Source: an uncultured Chromatiaceae bacterium
GTDB lineage: Bacteria; Pseudomonadota; Gammaproteobacteria; Chromatiales; Chromatiaceae
Length of the DNA stretch: 52,426 bases
NCBI GenBank assembly: GCA_937923175.1
Contig: CALALB010000046.1
Coordinates: 1-52,426 of the forward strand
Direction of reading: 5' to 3'
The notes beneath the pieces were generated by a model, which saw only the letters and a program-made list of their open reading frames with translations, was not told the origin of the DNA and made no database searches. Numbering within the stretch: the stretch's first letter is position 1; the number at the start of each line of letters is the position of its first letter. Shown one piece after another: positions 40,361-47,747 of the stretch. Position numbers and translations under genes: made by a program.

Positions 40361-41266
40361 ATGACTGCGAAACCGACTAAGCGGCAGGTGATCCTGGACC
40401 CCGAGATGAAGGTCAGCGAGGCCTTGAGCGCCATCCTCGCCCATCATATTGCGCTCATGGGTTCGTGGGAGGCGCAGGCGCGTTCCTGGGAGGATATCGA
40501 GGGGGTCCATCAGATGCGAGTCCAGGGCCGCCAATTGCGGGCGGCACTATCGGCCTTCCGCTCTGCGGTACCCAAATCGGTCAGCCAGCCCTGGCGCGAT
40601 GAACTGGGGTGGGTGGCCAGTCAATTGGGGGCGGCGCGCGATCTTGATGTCTTCATCGATGAGTTTTTGGCAAGCGTACATGCCAAATTACCTTTAAGTG
40701 GCGCAGAACCGCTGCGGGCACGCGCCGAGACCAAGCGGTCCCAGGCCTATGAACAGGTTAGGGCCATGCTCGATAGCCCCAGATATGCCGAGTTTAAACG
40801 GGGTTTTCGCGATTGGATTGAACGGCGCCGCTGGGAGGAGACAGCACTCGATGACAAACACCGCGCCAATCTCGAACGACCGCTTAAACCCTATGCCCGG
40901 CGGCTGATCAAACAGCTCAAACAGCGCACGCTCCAGGCGGGTATGGGTATCGATACCCGTGACCCCGAACAGATGCATTGGCTGCGTATCCAATGTAAGA
41001 AACTGCGCTATGCCGCCGAGTTTTTTGTTCCGATCGATCCTGACTTGACTCAGCTTATCGTCTATCTGAAGGATCTCCAAACCCTGCTTGGCGAGCTTAA
41101 CGATGCTGCGGTCATGCGCGGTTTGGTCGATGCCTTGCTAGAGGATAGCGAGGACCCGGATCTGCTGCGTTATGGCGGCGCCTTGATCGGCTGGCGCACC
41201 TGCCGCTGTGAGGGATTGCTTGGGGAGTTCGATCGATATTGGCGTGCATTCGCCGCGCATGTTTAA
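40361..41266 (+). CDS. CHAD-domain protein, probable polyphosphate binder
   Basis: A 301-residue alpha-helical protein composed of one CHAD domain. The conserved basic and histidine motifs are VHQMRVQGRQLRAAL near residues 47-61, AARDLDVFIDEF, and HWLRIQCKKLRYAAEFF near 207-223. CHAD domains bind polyphosphate and often sit on polyphosphate granules, which purple sulfur bacteria store. There is no CYTH domain attached. GGGGA precedes the ATG at 40361. It is convergent with hypA. Confidence 0.9.
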   Translation: MTAKPTKRQVILDPEMKVSEALSAILAHHIALMGSWEAQARSWEDIEGVHQMRVQGRQLRAALSAFRSAVPKSVSQPWRDELGWVASQLGAARDLDVFIDEFLASVHAKLPLSGAEPLRARAETKRSQAYEQVRAMLDSPRYAEFKRGFRDWIERRRWEETALDDKHRANLERPLKPYARRLIKQLKQRTLQAGMGIDTRDPEQMHWLRIQCKKLRYAAEFFVPIDPDLTQLIVYLKDLQTLLGELNDAAVMRGLVDALLEDSEDPDLLRYGGALIGWRTCRCEGLLGEFDRYWRAFAAHV

Positions 41267-41277
41267 AACCTGCTCTG

Positions 41278-41637
41278 TCAGGGGGCCGAATCTGGGGCCT
41301 CAAGTTCGAGATGGGCAAGCAATAATTCAGCGCCGCTGATCAGCTGTGTTTCCCAAGCGCCACAGGCACCGCACAGCAGGCGATCAGGGGCGGCAGGGGT
41401 CTCAGCGCCACAGCGTTGACAGCGCACGCGGATCTCGGTCGGTTCGATCACCAGCTCAGCGGATTCAGCGAGGCTGCCTGCGGCTACCAGGGGATAGGCG
41501 TGGCGCAACAACTCAGGTTCGGCGCCAGACAGGGGTCCGATCCGCAGCAGGATATGGGTCACGCGTGTCGCGCGATGCTCACGGGCAATCGCCTCGACCT
41601 GCTCGATCAACGCCTGACAGAGCGACAGCTCGTGCAT
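41278..41637 (-). CDS. hypA: Hydrogenase/urease nickel incorporation protein HypA
   Basis: A 119-residue nickel chaperone. The N-terminal MHELS carries the nickel ligands, and the zinc site is C-x2-C (VRCQRCG) with C-x2-C (LLCGACG). HypA with HypB inserts nickel into [NiFe] hydrogenases. No other hyp or hydrogenase gene lies in the window, so this copy is isolated. It converges with the CHAD gene, 11 bases apart. Confidence 0.93.
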   Translation of the reverse strand: MHELSLCQALIEQVEAIAREHRATRVTHILLRIGPLSGAEPELLRHAYPLVAAGSLAESAELVIEPTEIRVRCQRCGAETPAAPDRLLCGACGAWETQLISGAELLLAHLELEAPDSAP

Positions 41638-41741
41638 GATGAAAGACCCCTGACCTGAGATCTTGTAAAATCAAAATGCCTGCCCAATCGAAGTGAGACC
41701 CCGGCTCAGGAATCTTTGTGCCGATTGGCTGTCTGACTCCT

Positions 41742-41795
41742 TGCCCCCTGGGTCAGCAAGGGGTCGGCTAGACTGAATCGCTGATCCAGGGGGCA
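41742..41795 (+). promoter_or_regulatory. Long 16-bp hairpin in the cytochrome c' upstream region
   Basis: TGCCCCCTGGGTCAGC at 41742-41757 pairs with GCTGATCCAGGGGGCA at 41780-41795, all 16 positions matching if one G-U pair is allowed, with a 22-base loop. A T-rich stretch (GTTTGGTTTTCTT) follows at 41800-41812. It ends 46 bases before the cytochrome c' ATG. It could be an attenuator or mRNA-stabilising leader, a terminator of incoming transcripts, or a dyad operator. Confidence 0.6.
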
Positions 41796-41841
41796 GGTCG
41801 TTTGGTTTTCTTAAAAGATCCAACAATATGGAGATCATCGG

Positions 41842-42306
41842 ATGAAACGCCTGATTGCCAGCACCGCTGCGGGTTTGTTGACCCTAAGCCTTGCCAGCGT
41901 TGTCCTTGCCGCCAATCTCTCGCCCGAGGAGCAGATCAAGACCCGCCAAGCCGGTTATAGCTTCATGGGCTGGAACATGAAAAAGATCAAGGCCAACCTG
42001 GAGGGCGACTATAACCCGGATCAGGTCAAGGCAGCAGCCAATGCAATCGCTGCGATCGCCAACTCGGGGATGGGTGCGCTTTTTGGCCCGGGGACTGACA
42101 AGAACATCGGCTCGGTCAAGACCCGCGTCAAACCCGAGTTCTTCCAGAATATGGAGGATGTCGGCCAGATCGCCCGCAACTTCATCGCCAAGGCCGATGC
42201 CCTGGCTGAGGCCGCAGCGACTGGCGATGAACAGGCCGTCGCCGGTGCCTTTGCCGAGCTCGGTGAGGCCTGCAAGGCCTGCCATACCAAATATCGCGCC
42301 GATTGA
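41842..42306 (+). CDS. cycP: Cytochrome c'
   Basis: A 154-residue periplasmic haem protein with a signal peptide (MKRLIASTAAGLLTLSLAS, cleavage near VLA/ANLS). The mature four-helix-bundle part closely follows Chromatium vinosum cytochrome c' by eye (IKTRQAGYSFMGWNMKKIKA, NSGMGALFGPGTDKN, RVKPEFFQNMEDVG). The haem site is CKACH near the C terminus. Cytochromes c' bind nitric oxide and protect against it, which fits the nearby hcp. GGAG at 41825-41828 serves the ATG. A b561-type cytochrome gene converges on it. Confidence 0.96.
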   Translation: MKRLIASTAAGLLTLSLASVVLAANLSPEEQIKTRQAGYSFMGWNMKKIKANLEGDYNPDQVKAAANAIAAIANSGMGALFGPGTDKNIGSVKTRVKPEFFQNMEDVGQIARNFIAKADALAEAAATGDEQAVAGAFAELGEACKACHTKYRAD

Positions 42307-42361
42307 GCGAAATCCTTTAGGGGGTGGCGGTTGCTCGCCTCCCCTTTTCCCATTGCCTGCC

Positions 42362-43045
42362 TTACCAGGCCGGGATAACGGGCGGGGGTGGGGGCGACAA
42401 TAGACCGCCGTTAGCGACCCAGACGCTTCCTCCAGCGATGGCAAGCGCCAAAAGCAGGGCCAGGATACCGCCGCCCTCGGCAGGGCGGGCCATGGGTTCA
42501 CGGCTGAGGACATAGCCGGTGACCATGGGCCGGATTAGGTTCTGGCCGCGGACAAGATAAAACACGGTTGCGGCGATATGGAGTAGGATCAAGCCGCCGA
42601 GGACCCAAATCGCCTGACGATGCACCCCGCTTAGCCAGAGGCTTGTCTGATGCCCGACCAAGGATTTTAGCGTTCCGGAAAAGGCGATGTCGTCGGTCGC
42701 AAAGAGGCCAGTGCCGGCTTGCAGGGACAATAAGCCAAGCATTGCCAGCACCGAGATCGCCCCGAGTGGATTGTGCCCTAGGCCATGCCAGCGCCCATTC
42801 AGATAGGCACGGATGGCAGCAGGGCCGCGCACGAATTGGCCGAAGCGGGCATAGGTTGAACCGATGATCCCCCAGGTCAGGCGAAAGACGAGCAAAGCCA
42901 GGATCCACAACCCGATCCGCCCGTGCCAAACCATCCAGCCCCCCCCCTGCAGACCAGTCGCAAAGGCCAAGGCCACTGAGATGACCAATAGCCAGTGAAA
43001 GAGCCGCAGAGGAAGATCCCAGACCTTGATGCGATGTTCCTGCAT
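42362..43045 (-). CDS. Di-haem cytochrome b561 family membrane protein
   Basis: About 227 residues with four core helices plus one at the C terminus. Candidate haem ligands are His in LRLFHWLLVISVALAFATG, VWHGRIGLW, SGVHRQAIW and LILLHIAATVFYL, the usual Ni,Fe-hydrogenase-type cytochrome b pattern. The frame is open further upstream, but ATG at 43045 (MQEHRIKVWDLPLRLFHW) gives the normal start. Such genes often pair with cytochrome c' genes, and it may exchange electrons with it. It diverges from queC. Confidence 0.88.
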   Translation of the reverse strand: MQEHRIKVWDLPLRLFHWLLVISVALAFATGLQGGGWMVWHGRIGLWILALLVFRLTWGIIGSTYARFGQFVRGPAAIRAYLNGRWHGLGHNPLGAISVLAMLGLLSLQAGTGLFATDDIAFSGTLKSLVGHQTSLWLSGVHRQAIWVLGGLILLHIAATVFYLVRGQNLIRPMVTGYVLSREPMARPAEGGGILALLLALAIAGGSVWVANGGLLSPPPPPVIPAW

Positions 43046-43137
43046 GATTCCGATACCAGAGATAGATGGGTGGAGACAGTGTCGCCGACGCCCAGGGCGA
43101 TCGCCAAGGGTGTGCTCCTGCACGCGGGTATCCTGAC

Positions 43138-43827
43138 ATGAAGCCGGCCGTGGTCCTGTTAAGCGGTGGTCTGGATTCGGCCACCGCGCTTGCCTGTGCC
43201 CGTGCTGCGGGTTATAGAGCCTATGCGCTCTCGTTCCGTTATGGCCAGCGCCATGCGGTCGAGCTTGCAGCAGCCGCCCGGGTCGCCGCTGCCCAGGGGG
43301 TGGCTGAGCATGCGATCATCGAGATCGACCTGCGGCGCTTTGGCGGTTCGGCCTTAACGGCAGATCTCGCTGTACCTAAAGGCCGCGATCCCAAGACCAT
43401 CGGTGCCGAGATCCCAATCACCTATGTCCCGGCACGCAATACCGTCTTTTTATCCATTGCCCTGGCCTGGGCCGAGGTCCTGGGGGCTGGAGATATCTTT
43501 ATCGGGGTGAACGCGCTCGATTATTCCGGTTATCCGGACTGTCGTCCCGAATATCTCGCTGCCTTTGAACGTTTGGCCAATCTGGCCACCGCTGCCGGTG
43601 CCACTGGCCAGCAAAGGTACCGCATCCATGCCCCATTGCTCCAGATGACCAAGGCCGAGATCATCCGGTTGGGACTGGCGCTGGGTGTCGATTATGCCCT
43701 GACCAGCAGCTGCTATGATCCAGACCCCCAGGGCCGGCCCTGCGGTACCTGCGATGCCTGTCTGTTGCGTGCCAAGGGCTTTGCCGAGGTCGGTATCCCA
43801 GATCCATTGTTGATCCGTTTTGGATGA
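43138..43827 (+). CDS. queC: 7-cyano-7-deazaguanine synthase
   Basis: A 229-residue ATP-dependent enzyme that turns 7-carboxy-7-deazaguanine into preQ0. The PP-loop is [15 protein letters not shown], and the zinc site is [22 protein letters not shown] (four cysteines) at the C terminus. [16 protein letters not shown] is also typical. ATG at 43138 ([11 protein letters not shown]) is chosen over an upstream in-frame start that would overlap the b561 promoter region. It is the first gene of the queC, queD-like, queE operon; the next start follows in 4 bases. Confidence 0.95.
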   Translation: MKPAVVLLSGGLDSATALACARAAGYRAYALSFRYGQRHAVELAAAARVAAAQGVAEHAIIEIDLRRFGGSALTADLAVPKGRDPKTIGAEIPITYVPARNTVFLSIALAWAEVLGAGDIFIGVNALDYSGYPDCRPEYLAAFERLANLATAAGATGQQRYRIHAPLLQMTKAEIIRLGLALGVDYALTSSCYDPDPQGRPCGTCDACLLRAKGFAEVGIPDPLLIRFG

Positions 43828-43831
43828 CCCT

Positions 43832-44923
43832 ATGACAAGCCGCCTGTTTCATCTTGCGGTGGCAGGTTTCGCAGCGGTGCGCCGTCTAGGGGCCCCGCCA
43901 AGCGGCCAGCGCGCTCGCCAATTAAAAGGCCATTGCTTTGCGGTTCGGCTTCGAGCGGCACTCCCGGCGGGCTGGGGAGCATGGCCAGGCTCTGAGGGCG
44001 ACGAGCTGGGCACCAGGCTTGCCAGTTGTCTTGCCCCGCTCGATGGCGCTGATCTGAACGAGCTCCTGGACTTGCCGGGTGACGCAGAACTTGTCCGCTG
44101 GATCGCCGATCAGCTCGATCTGCCTGGTCTGGACGCCCTCAGTCTGGCCAGCGGGCACGATCAAGGGGTTGTGCTGGATCGCAGCGGCTCTATCCAGGTT
44201 TGGCGTCGCTTTCGTTTTGAGTCGGCCCATCGCCTGCCTCGTGTCCCGCCCGATCACCCCTGTGGGCGGATGCATGGACATGGCTTTCGGGTATCTCTCT
44301 ATGCCGCTCAGCCATCTGAGGACCTTCCTGCTGAGTTTCAGATAGACCGCTTGACCGCGCTCTGGGCCCCGCTCCATGCCCAATTGCACCACAGGTGTTT
44401 AAACGAGATCCCGGGGCTGGAGAACCCAACGAGTGAACAACTTGCGGCCTGGATCTGGGGGAGGCTTCAATCTGAACTGCCCTTGACAGCCGTTCAGATC
44501 GAGGAGACCGCTACTGCCGGCTGTCGCTTTGACGGCCGGGTCTATCGCATCTGGAAGGAGCAGAGTTTCGAGGCGGCGTTGCGCCTAAACCGCGCACCGG
44601 CTCAGGATAGCCAGGCGCAATTGCATGGGCATGGCTATCTGATCCGTCTCCATCTCGCTGCCCCCCTCGATCCGATCCTGGGCTGGACGATCGACTATCG
44701 GGAGGTCAAGCGTCTCTTCAAACCCCTTTATGACCGGCTCGATCATCAGCGGCTCGATGAATTCCCCGGCCTTGCCGACACCGAGCCAGGTCAGCTGGTC
44801 CAATGGATCCGCGCTGAGCTGATGGACCGACTGCCTGCTCTGGATCGCATCGATCTTTATCCGACACCAGAAACCGGGGTTGCGCTTTGCTGGGGCGAGG
44901 CAGGGGCAGAGCTTCTCCTATGA
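43832..44923 (+). CDS. queD: Triple-domain PTPS/QueD-like protein (6-carboxytetrahydropterin synthase)
   Basis: About 363 residues, three times the usual QueD length, built from three PTPS-like units. The middle unit (about 120-240) is canonical: His in FRFESAHRL, Cys in HPCGRMHGHGF with both zinc histidines, LNEIPGLENPTSEQLAAWIW and Glu in IEETATAGC. The first unit (about 1-118) has FAAVRRL and LKGHCF, lacking zinc ligands. The third (about 240-363) keeps QLHGHGY and LDEFPGLADTEPGQL but has EAALRL and no cysteine. Only the centre should be active. It lies between queC and queE, overlapping queE by four bases, so QueD function is likely. ATG at 43832 is preferred to TTG at 43820. Confidence 0.85.
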   Translation: MTSRLFHLAVAGFAAVRRLGAPPSGQRARQLKGHCFAVRLRAALPAGWGAWPGSEGDELGTRLASCLAPLDGADLNELLDLPGDAELVRWIADQLDLPGLDALSLASGHDQGVVLDRSGSIQVWRRFRFESAHRLPRVPPDHPCGRMHGHGFRVSLYAAQPSEDLPAEFQIDRLTALWAPLHAQLHHRCLNEIPGLENPTSEQLAAWIWGRLQSELPLTAVQIEETATAGCRFDGRVYRIWKEQSFEAALRLNRAPAQDSQAQLHGHGYLIRLHLAAPLDPILGWTIDYREVKRLFKPLYDRLDHQRLDEFPGLADTEPGQLVQWIRAELMDRLPALDRIDLYPTPETGVALCWGEAGAELLL

Positions 44924-45552
44924 GCTATTGGGTCAAAGAGATCTTTTTTAGCCTGCAAGGTGAGGGCGCCCAGGTGGGTCGCCCGGCGGTCTTTTGCCGC
45001 TTTACCGGCTGTAATCTCTGGTCTGGGCGGGAGCAGGATCGCGCCCATGCACTTTGTCGTTTTTGCGATACGGACTTCCGCGGCACCACTGGGATCGGGG
45101 GCGGACGCTATCCAGATGCCCAGTCATTGGTCGCCCAGATCCTGCAGCGCTGGCCAGTCAGCAGGCAGCGCCCCTATGTTGTTCTGACCGGCGGCGAGCC
45201 CTTGCTGCAACTTGATGCCGCCCTGATCGATGCCTTGCATCAGTATGGCTGCGAGATCGCCGTCGAGACCAATGGCACCCGTCCTGCACCCCCGGGTCTC
45301 GATTGGCTTTGCGTCAGCCCCAAGGCAAATGCGCCCTGGCTTCTGCGCCAAGGCGATGAGCTCAAGCTGGTCTATCCCCAGCCTGGTCTTGATCCAGAAT
45401 CTCTGGAAGGGCTGCCCTTTCGTTTCTTGTTTATCCAACCCCTGGATGGCCCCGACTATACCCGCAATCTCCAGAGCGCCATTGCTTACTGCAAGGCGCA
45501 TCCCAGTTGGCGTCTGAGCATCCAAATCCACAAATACTTAGGTCTCCCCTAA
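44920..45552 (+). CDS. queE: 7-carboxy-7-deazaguanine synthase
   Basis: A 210-residue radical SAM enzyme that contracts 6-carboxytetrahydropterin to 7-carboxy-7-deazaguanine. It begins YWVKEIFFSLQGEGAQVGRP. The cluster cysteines lie in CNLWSGREQDRAHALCRFC, a C-x14-C-x2-C spacing rather than C-x3-C-x2-C, as known for one QueE group. VVLTGGEPLLQLD, ETNGTRPAP and VSPKANA follow. ATG at 44920 overlaps the preceding stop as ATGA. A terminator hairpin overlaps its stop codon. Confidence 0.94.
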   Translation: MSYWVKEIFFSLQGEGAQVGRPAVFCRFTGCNLWSGREQDRAHALCRFCDTDFRGTTGIGGGRYPDAQSLVAQILQRWPVSRQRPYVVLTGGEPLLQLDAALIDALHQYGCEIAVETNGTRPAPPGLDWLCVSPKANAPWLLRQGDELKLVYPQPGLDPESLEGLPFRFLFIQPLDGPDYTRNLQSAIAYCKAHPSWRLSIQIHKYLGLP

Positions 45553-45565
45553 GAGACCGATTTTT
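45541..45565 (+). terminator. Rho-independent terminator of the queuosine operon
   Basis: GGTCTC at 45541-45546 pairs with GAGACC at 45553-45558 around a six-base loop and is followed by GA and TTTTT. The hairpin includes the queE stop codon and ends 11 bases before the puc -35 box, separating the two transcripts. Confidence 0.65.
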
Positions 45566-45576
45566 GTAAATGCCTG

Positions 45577-45604
45577 TTGACATTATCCCCTGTCAAGCTA
45601 AGAT
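45577..45604 (+). promoter_or_regulatory. Promoter of the LH2 pucBA genes
   Basis: A perfect -35 box TTGACA (45577-45582) and TAAGAT (45599-45604) are separated by 16 bases. Transcription would start near 45611, giving a leader of about 200 bases before pucB. It is overlapped by the TGT-N12-ACA operator. Confidence 0.7.
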
Positions 45605-45608
45605 GACA
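45591..45608 (+). promoter_or_regulatory. PpsR operator over the pucBA promoter
   Basis: TGTCAAGCTAAGATGACA matches TGT-N12-ACA exactly. It covers the promoter spacer and the whole -10 box, so bound PpsR would block RNA polymerase. PpsR/CrtJ represses puc operons in Rhodobacter, and ppsR is present in this window. Only one full site is seen; a partner site on the 3' side was not found. Confidence 0.7.
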
Positions 45609-45811
45609 GTTGCCGCGCCGCAGAGCCCTGGATCTGGTGGCCCGAATGCCAGTCGGGACAGGCGCAAGACATTCGCTGTGCAAATGGTCCGCGCCACCTA
45701 GTGGCCGTTCGCTCAAACCGTATTGGAGCCTTAATTTCAGTGGCTGAGCCAAAAACCCCTGCTGCCCAAGCGAGAGGCAGCGCTGCTAAACCCACAACGG
45801 AGACTAAATCC

Positions 45812-45946
45812 ATGGCAAGTCTTTCCGGTCTGACCGATCAGCAGGCTAAAGAGTTCCACGAGCAGTTTAAGACGACCTACACCGCCTTCGTCAGTCTGGC
45901 TGCCCTGGCCCATCTGCTTGTCATCGCCGCCAATCCTTGGTGGTAA
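45812..45946 (+). CDS. pucB: Light-harvesting complex beta polypeptide (LH2 type)
   Basis: A 44-residue antenna peptide: LTDQQAKEFHEQFKTTYTAF, a single helix and C-terminal NPWW. His in LAALAHLLVIAA is the axial ligand of a B850-type bacteriochlorophyll, and the other His is in EFHEQF. The frame is open upstream, but GGAG near 45800 and family length select ATG at 45812. The C-terminal LVIAANPWW form is LH2-like rather than LH1-like (LH1 beta usually ends in RPWL). Confidence 0.88.
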   Translation: MASLSGLTDQQAKEFHEQFKTTYTAFVSLAALAHLLVIAANPWW

Positions 45947-45978
45947 TCCCGCTTCCAACCCAATCAGAGGTTAATCCC

Positions 45979-46137
45979 ATGAGCGATGTCGCAAAGCCGC
46001 GTAACCCCGAGGATGATTGGAAGATCTGGTTGGTCATCAATCCGGCAACCTGGCTGATGCCCATCTTCTACGCCCTGTTGGTCCTGGCCATTGCTGTCCA
46101 TTGGGTCGTCTTCTCGGTCGGCCTCGGTTGGAAATAA
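45979..46137 (+). CDS. pucA: Light-harvesting complex alpha polypeptide (LH2 type)
   Basis: A 52-residue antenna peptide. The N-terminal cytoplasmic part (PEDDWKIWLVINPATWLMP) leads into a helix with axial His in LAIAVHWVVF, ending GLGWK. INPATWL is the LH2 alpha pattern, unlike the LH1 alpha LDPRR form. AGAGG at 45966-45970 precedes the ATG at 45979. The 32-base spacing from pucB is normal for antenna pairs. A strong terminator follows, so this is a two-gene unit; no pucC or further puc copies are adjacent. Confidence 0.88.
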   Translation: MSDVAKPRNPEDDWKIWLVINPATWLMPIFYALLVLAIAVHWVVFSVGLGWK

Positions 46138-46173
46138 CCCCAATCCTTAAGGATGCCCGCAAACAGCGGGGCT

Positions 46174-46211
46174 AACGGCGCCGGGCCCAAGGATCGGCGC
46201 CGTTTTGTTTT
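46174..46211 (+). terminator. Terminator of pucBA
   Basis: AACGGCGCCG at 46174-46183 pairs perfectly with CGGCGCCGTT at 46195-46204 around an 11-base loop and runs into TTTTGTTTT. This is a strong intrinsic terminator 36 bases after the pucA stop. Confidence 0.88.
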
Positions 46212-46220
46212 GCCTCCATG

Positions 46221-46255
46221 AAAAACAAAAAGGCCCGGGGATGGCTCCCCGAGCC
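46221..46255 (-). terminator. Terminator of tRNA-Glu
   Basis: Read on the minus strand, GGCTCGGGGA pairs with TCCCCGGGCC (one mismatch) around a four-base loop, followed by a T-rich run (the complement of AAAAACAAAAA at 46221-46231). It lies just after the tRNA-Glu 3' end and back to back with the pucBA terminator. Confidence 0.8.
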
Positions 46256-46265
46256 TTTGACGACT

Positions 46266-46340
46266 TGGCGCTCTCTAGGGGATTCGAACCCCTGTTACCG
46301 GCGTGAGAGGCCAGCGTCCTGACCACTAGACGAAGAGAGC
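46266..46340 (-). tRNA. tRNA-Glu (CTC)
   Basis: A 75-base gene on the minus strand including CCA. The acceptor is GCTCTCT with AGAGAGC and discriminator G, the anticodon loop is CTCTCAC (anticodon CTC) in a CTGGC/GCCGG stem, and the T arm is CAGGGGTTCGAATCCCCTA. Its own promoter and terminator are visible on either side. Confidence 0.96.
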
Positions 46341-46363
46341 AGAGATCGATTAAGAAGTAAAAT

Positions 46364-46391
46364 ATTATACCCTCTCATCTTTCCAAGACAA
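46364..46391 (-). promoter_or_regulatory. Promoter of tRNA-Glu
   Basis: On the minus strand TTGTCT (46391-46386) and a perfect TATAAT (46369-46364) are separated by 16 bases. Transcription would start near 46357, about 17 bases before the mature tRNA 5' end. Confidence 0.7.
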
Positions 46392-46424
46392 GCATCCATC
46401 CACAAGGGACACGCCAAGGCCCTC

Positions 46425-47747
46425 ATGCTGGACTCAAAATCCACAATCGGTCTGATCGAGCGCCCTGGCCAGCCGCGGGTGATCCCGCGCTCCGCGCATG
46501 GGATCTCGCATGCCCAGATCAGCGAGCATGCACTTGAGGTGCTCCATCGTCTACGTCAGCACCAATTTCAGGCGCACTTAGTGGGCGGGGGTGTGCGCGA
46601 CCTCCTGCTTGGCCAGGAGCCCAAGGATTTTGACGTGGTCACAGATGCCACACCTGAGCAGGTGCGCCAGGTATTTCGCAACTGCCGCCTGATTGGGCAA
46701 CGCTTTCGCCTGGCCCATGTCTATTTTGGGCGGGAGATCGTCGAGGTGGCTACCTTTCGCGGTAGCGGTTCGGCTGGGGGTTCAAGCGGGGCCCGTCAAC
46801 TGCGCAATGGAATGATCGTGCGCGATAACCTCTATGGCACCATCGAAGAGGATGCCTGGCGGCGCGATTTCACCATCAACGCCCTGTATTACGACATCGC
46901 CGACTGCTCCCTGATCGATTATGCCGGCGGTTTCGATGACCTGCGCGCTGGCGTGTTGCGTCTGATCGGCGAGCCGGTGCAACGCTATCGCGAGGACCCA
47001 GTACGCATGCTGCGGGCGGTGCGTTTTGCCTGCAAGCTCGGTTTCACTATCGAACCAAACACTGAGCGCCCATTGTTTGAGCTGGGATACCTGTTGCGCC
47101 AGGTGCCGGGTGCGCGTTTATTCGATGAGCTGATCAAGCTTTTTCATTCCGGCTATGCCTTGGCGGTCTTTGAAAAGCTGCGCCACTATGGGCTGTTTGG
47201 GTATCTCTTTCCGGCGACTGAATCCTGTCTGGCAACCGAGGAGCAGGGTTTCCCAATCACCTTTGTCAATCGGGGATTGGCCAATACCGACCAACGTATC
47301 GCCGAGGATAAGCCAGTAACCCCGGCCTTTTTATACGCGATCCTGTCATGGGAACCGGTACGGCGACGCTGGGAATCCTTGATGGCGGCCGGGATGGGGG
47401 CCCATGAATCGATCCAGCTGGCCATTTCCGAATTCAACCCCAGGGAGCAGACAGCGCTCATTATCCCCAAGCGGATCGCCCTGCCGATGCGCGAGATCTG
47501 GAGTCTCCAACCGCGTTTTGGCGAGCGCGCCGGCAAGCGCCCCCATCGGTTGTTGGCTCATCCGCGTTTTCGCGCGGCCTATGACTTTTTGCTGTTGCGC
47601 GCCGAGGCGGGCGAAGTGGATCCCGAACTGGCTGAATGGTGGACGCGTTTCCAGGAGGCAGGTGCCCAAGAGCGCGAGCGCATGACGGTGCACCCTAGGG
47701 TTGCAAAACGCGGTCGTTCACGCCGCCGCGCCGCCGCGCATGCCTGA
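46425..47747 (+). CDS. pcnB: Poly(A) polymerase I
   Basis: A 440-residue nucleotidyltransferase that adds poly(A) tails to RNA and promotes decay. The catalytic region is HLVGGGVRDLLLGQEPKDFD (GG-x2-R-D and DxD), followed by GRQL-like NCRLIGQRFRLAHVYFG, WRRDFTINALYYD and EDPVRMLRAVRFACKLGF. The basic C-terminal tail (RGRSRRRAAAHA) is typical of PcnB rather than of CCA-adding enzymes. ATG at 46425 has AAGG before it. No folK follows, unlike in many gammaproteobacteria. Confidence 0.93.
   Translation: MLDSKSTIGLIERPGQPRVIPRSAHGISHAQISEHALEVLHRLRQHQFQAHLVGGGVRDLLLGQEPKDFDVVTDATPEQVRQVFRNCRLIGQRFRLAHVYFGREIVEVATFRGSGSAGGSSGARQLRNGMIVRDNLYGTIEEDAWRRDFTINALYYDIADCSLIDYAGGFDDLRAGVLRLIGEPVQRYREDPVRMLRAVRFACKLGFTIEPNTERPLFELGYLLRQVPGARLFDELIKLFHSGYALAVFEKLRHYGLFGYLFPATESCLATEEQGFPITFVNRGLANTDQRIAEDKPVTPAFLYAILSWEPVRRRWESLMAAGMGAHESIQLAISEFNPREQTALIIPKRIALPMREIWSLQPRFGERAGKRPHRLLAHPRFRAAYDFLLLRAEAGEVDPELAEWWTRFQEAGAQERERMTVHPRVAKRGRSRRRAAAHA

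Noticed and set aside
45812-46137. Reading the antenna pair as LH1 pufBA
   Set aside because: No pufL or pufM follows, a strong terminator closes the unit, and the beta C terminus (ANPWW) and alpha INPATWL motif fit LH2 better than LH1.
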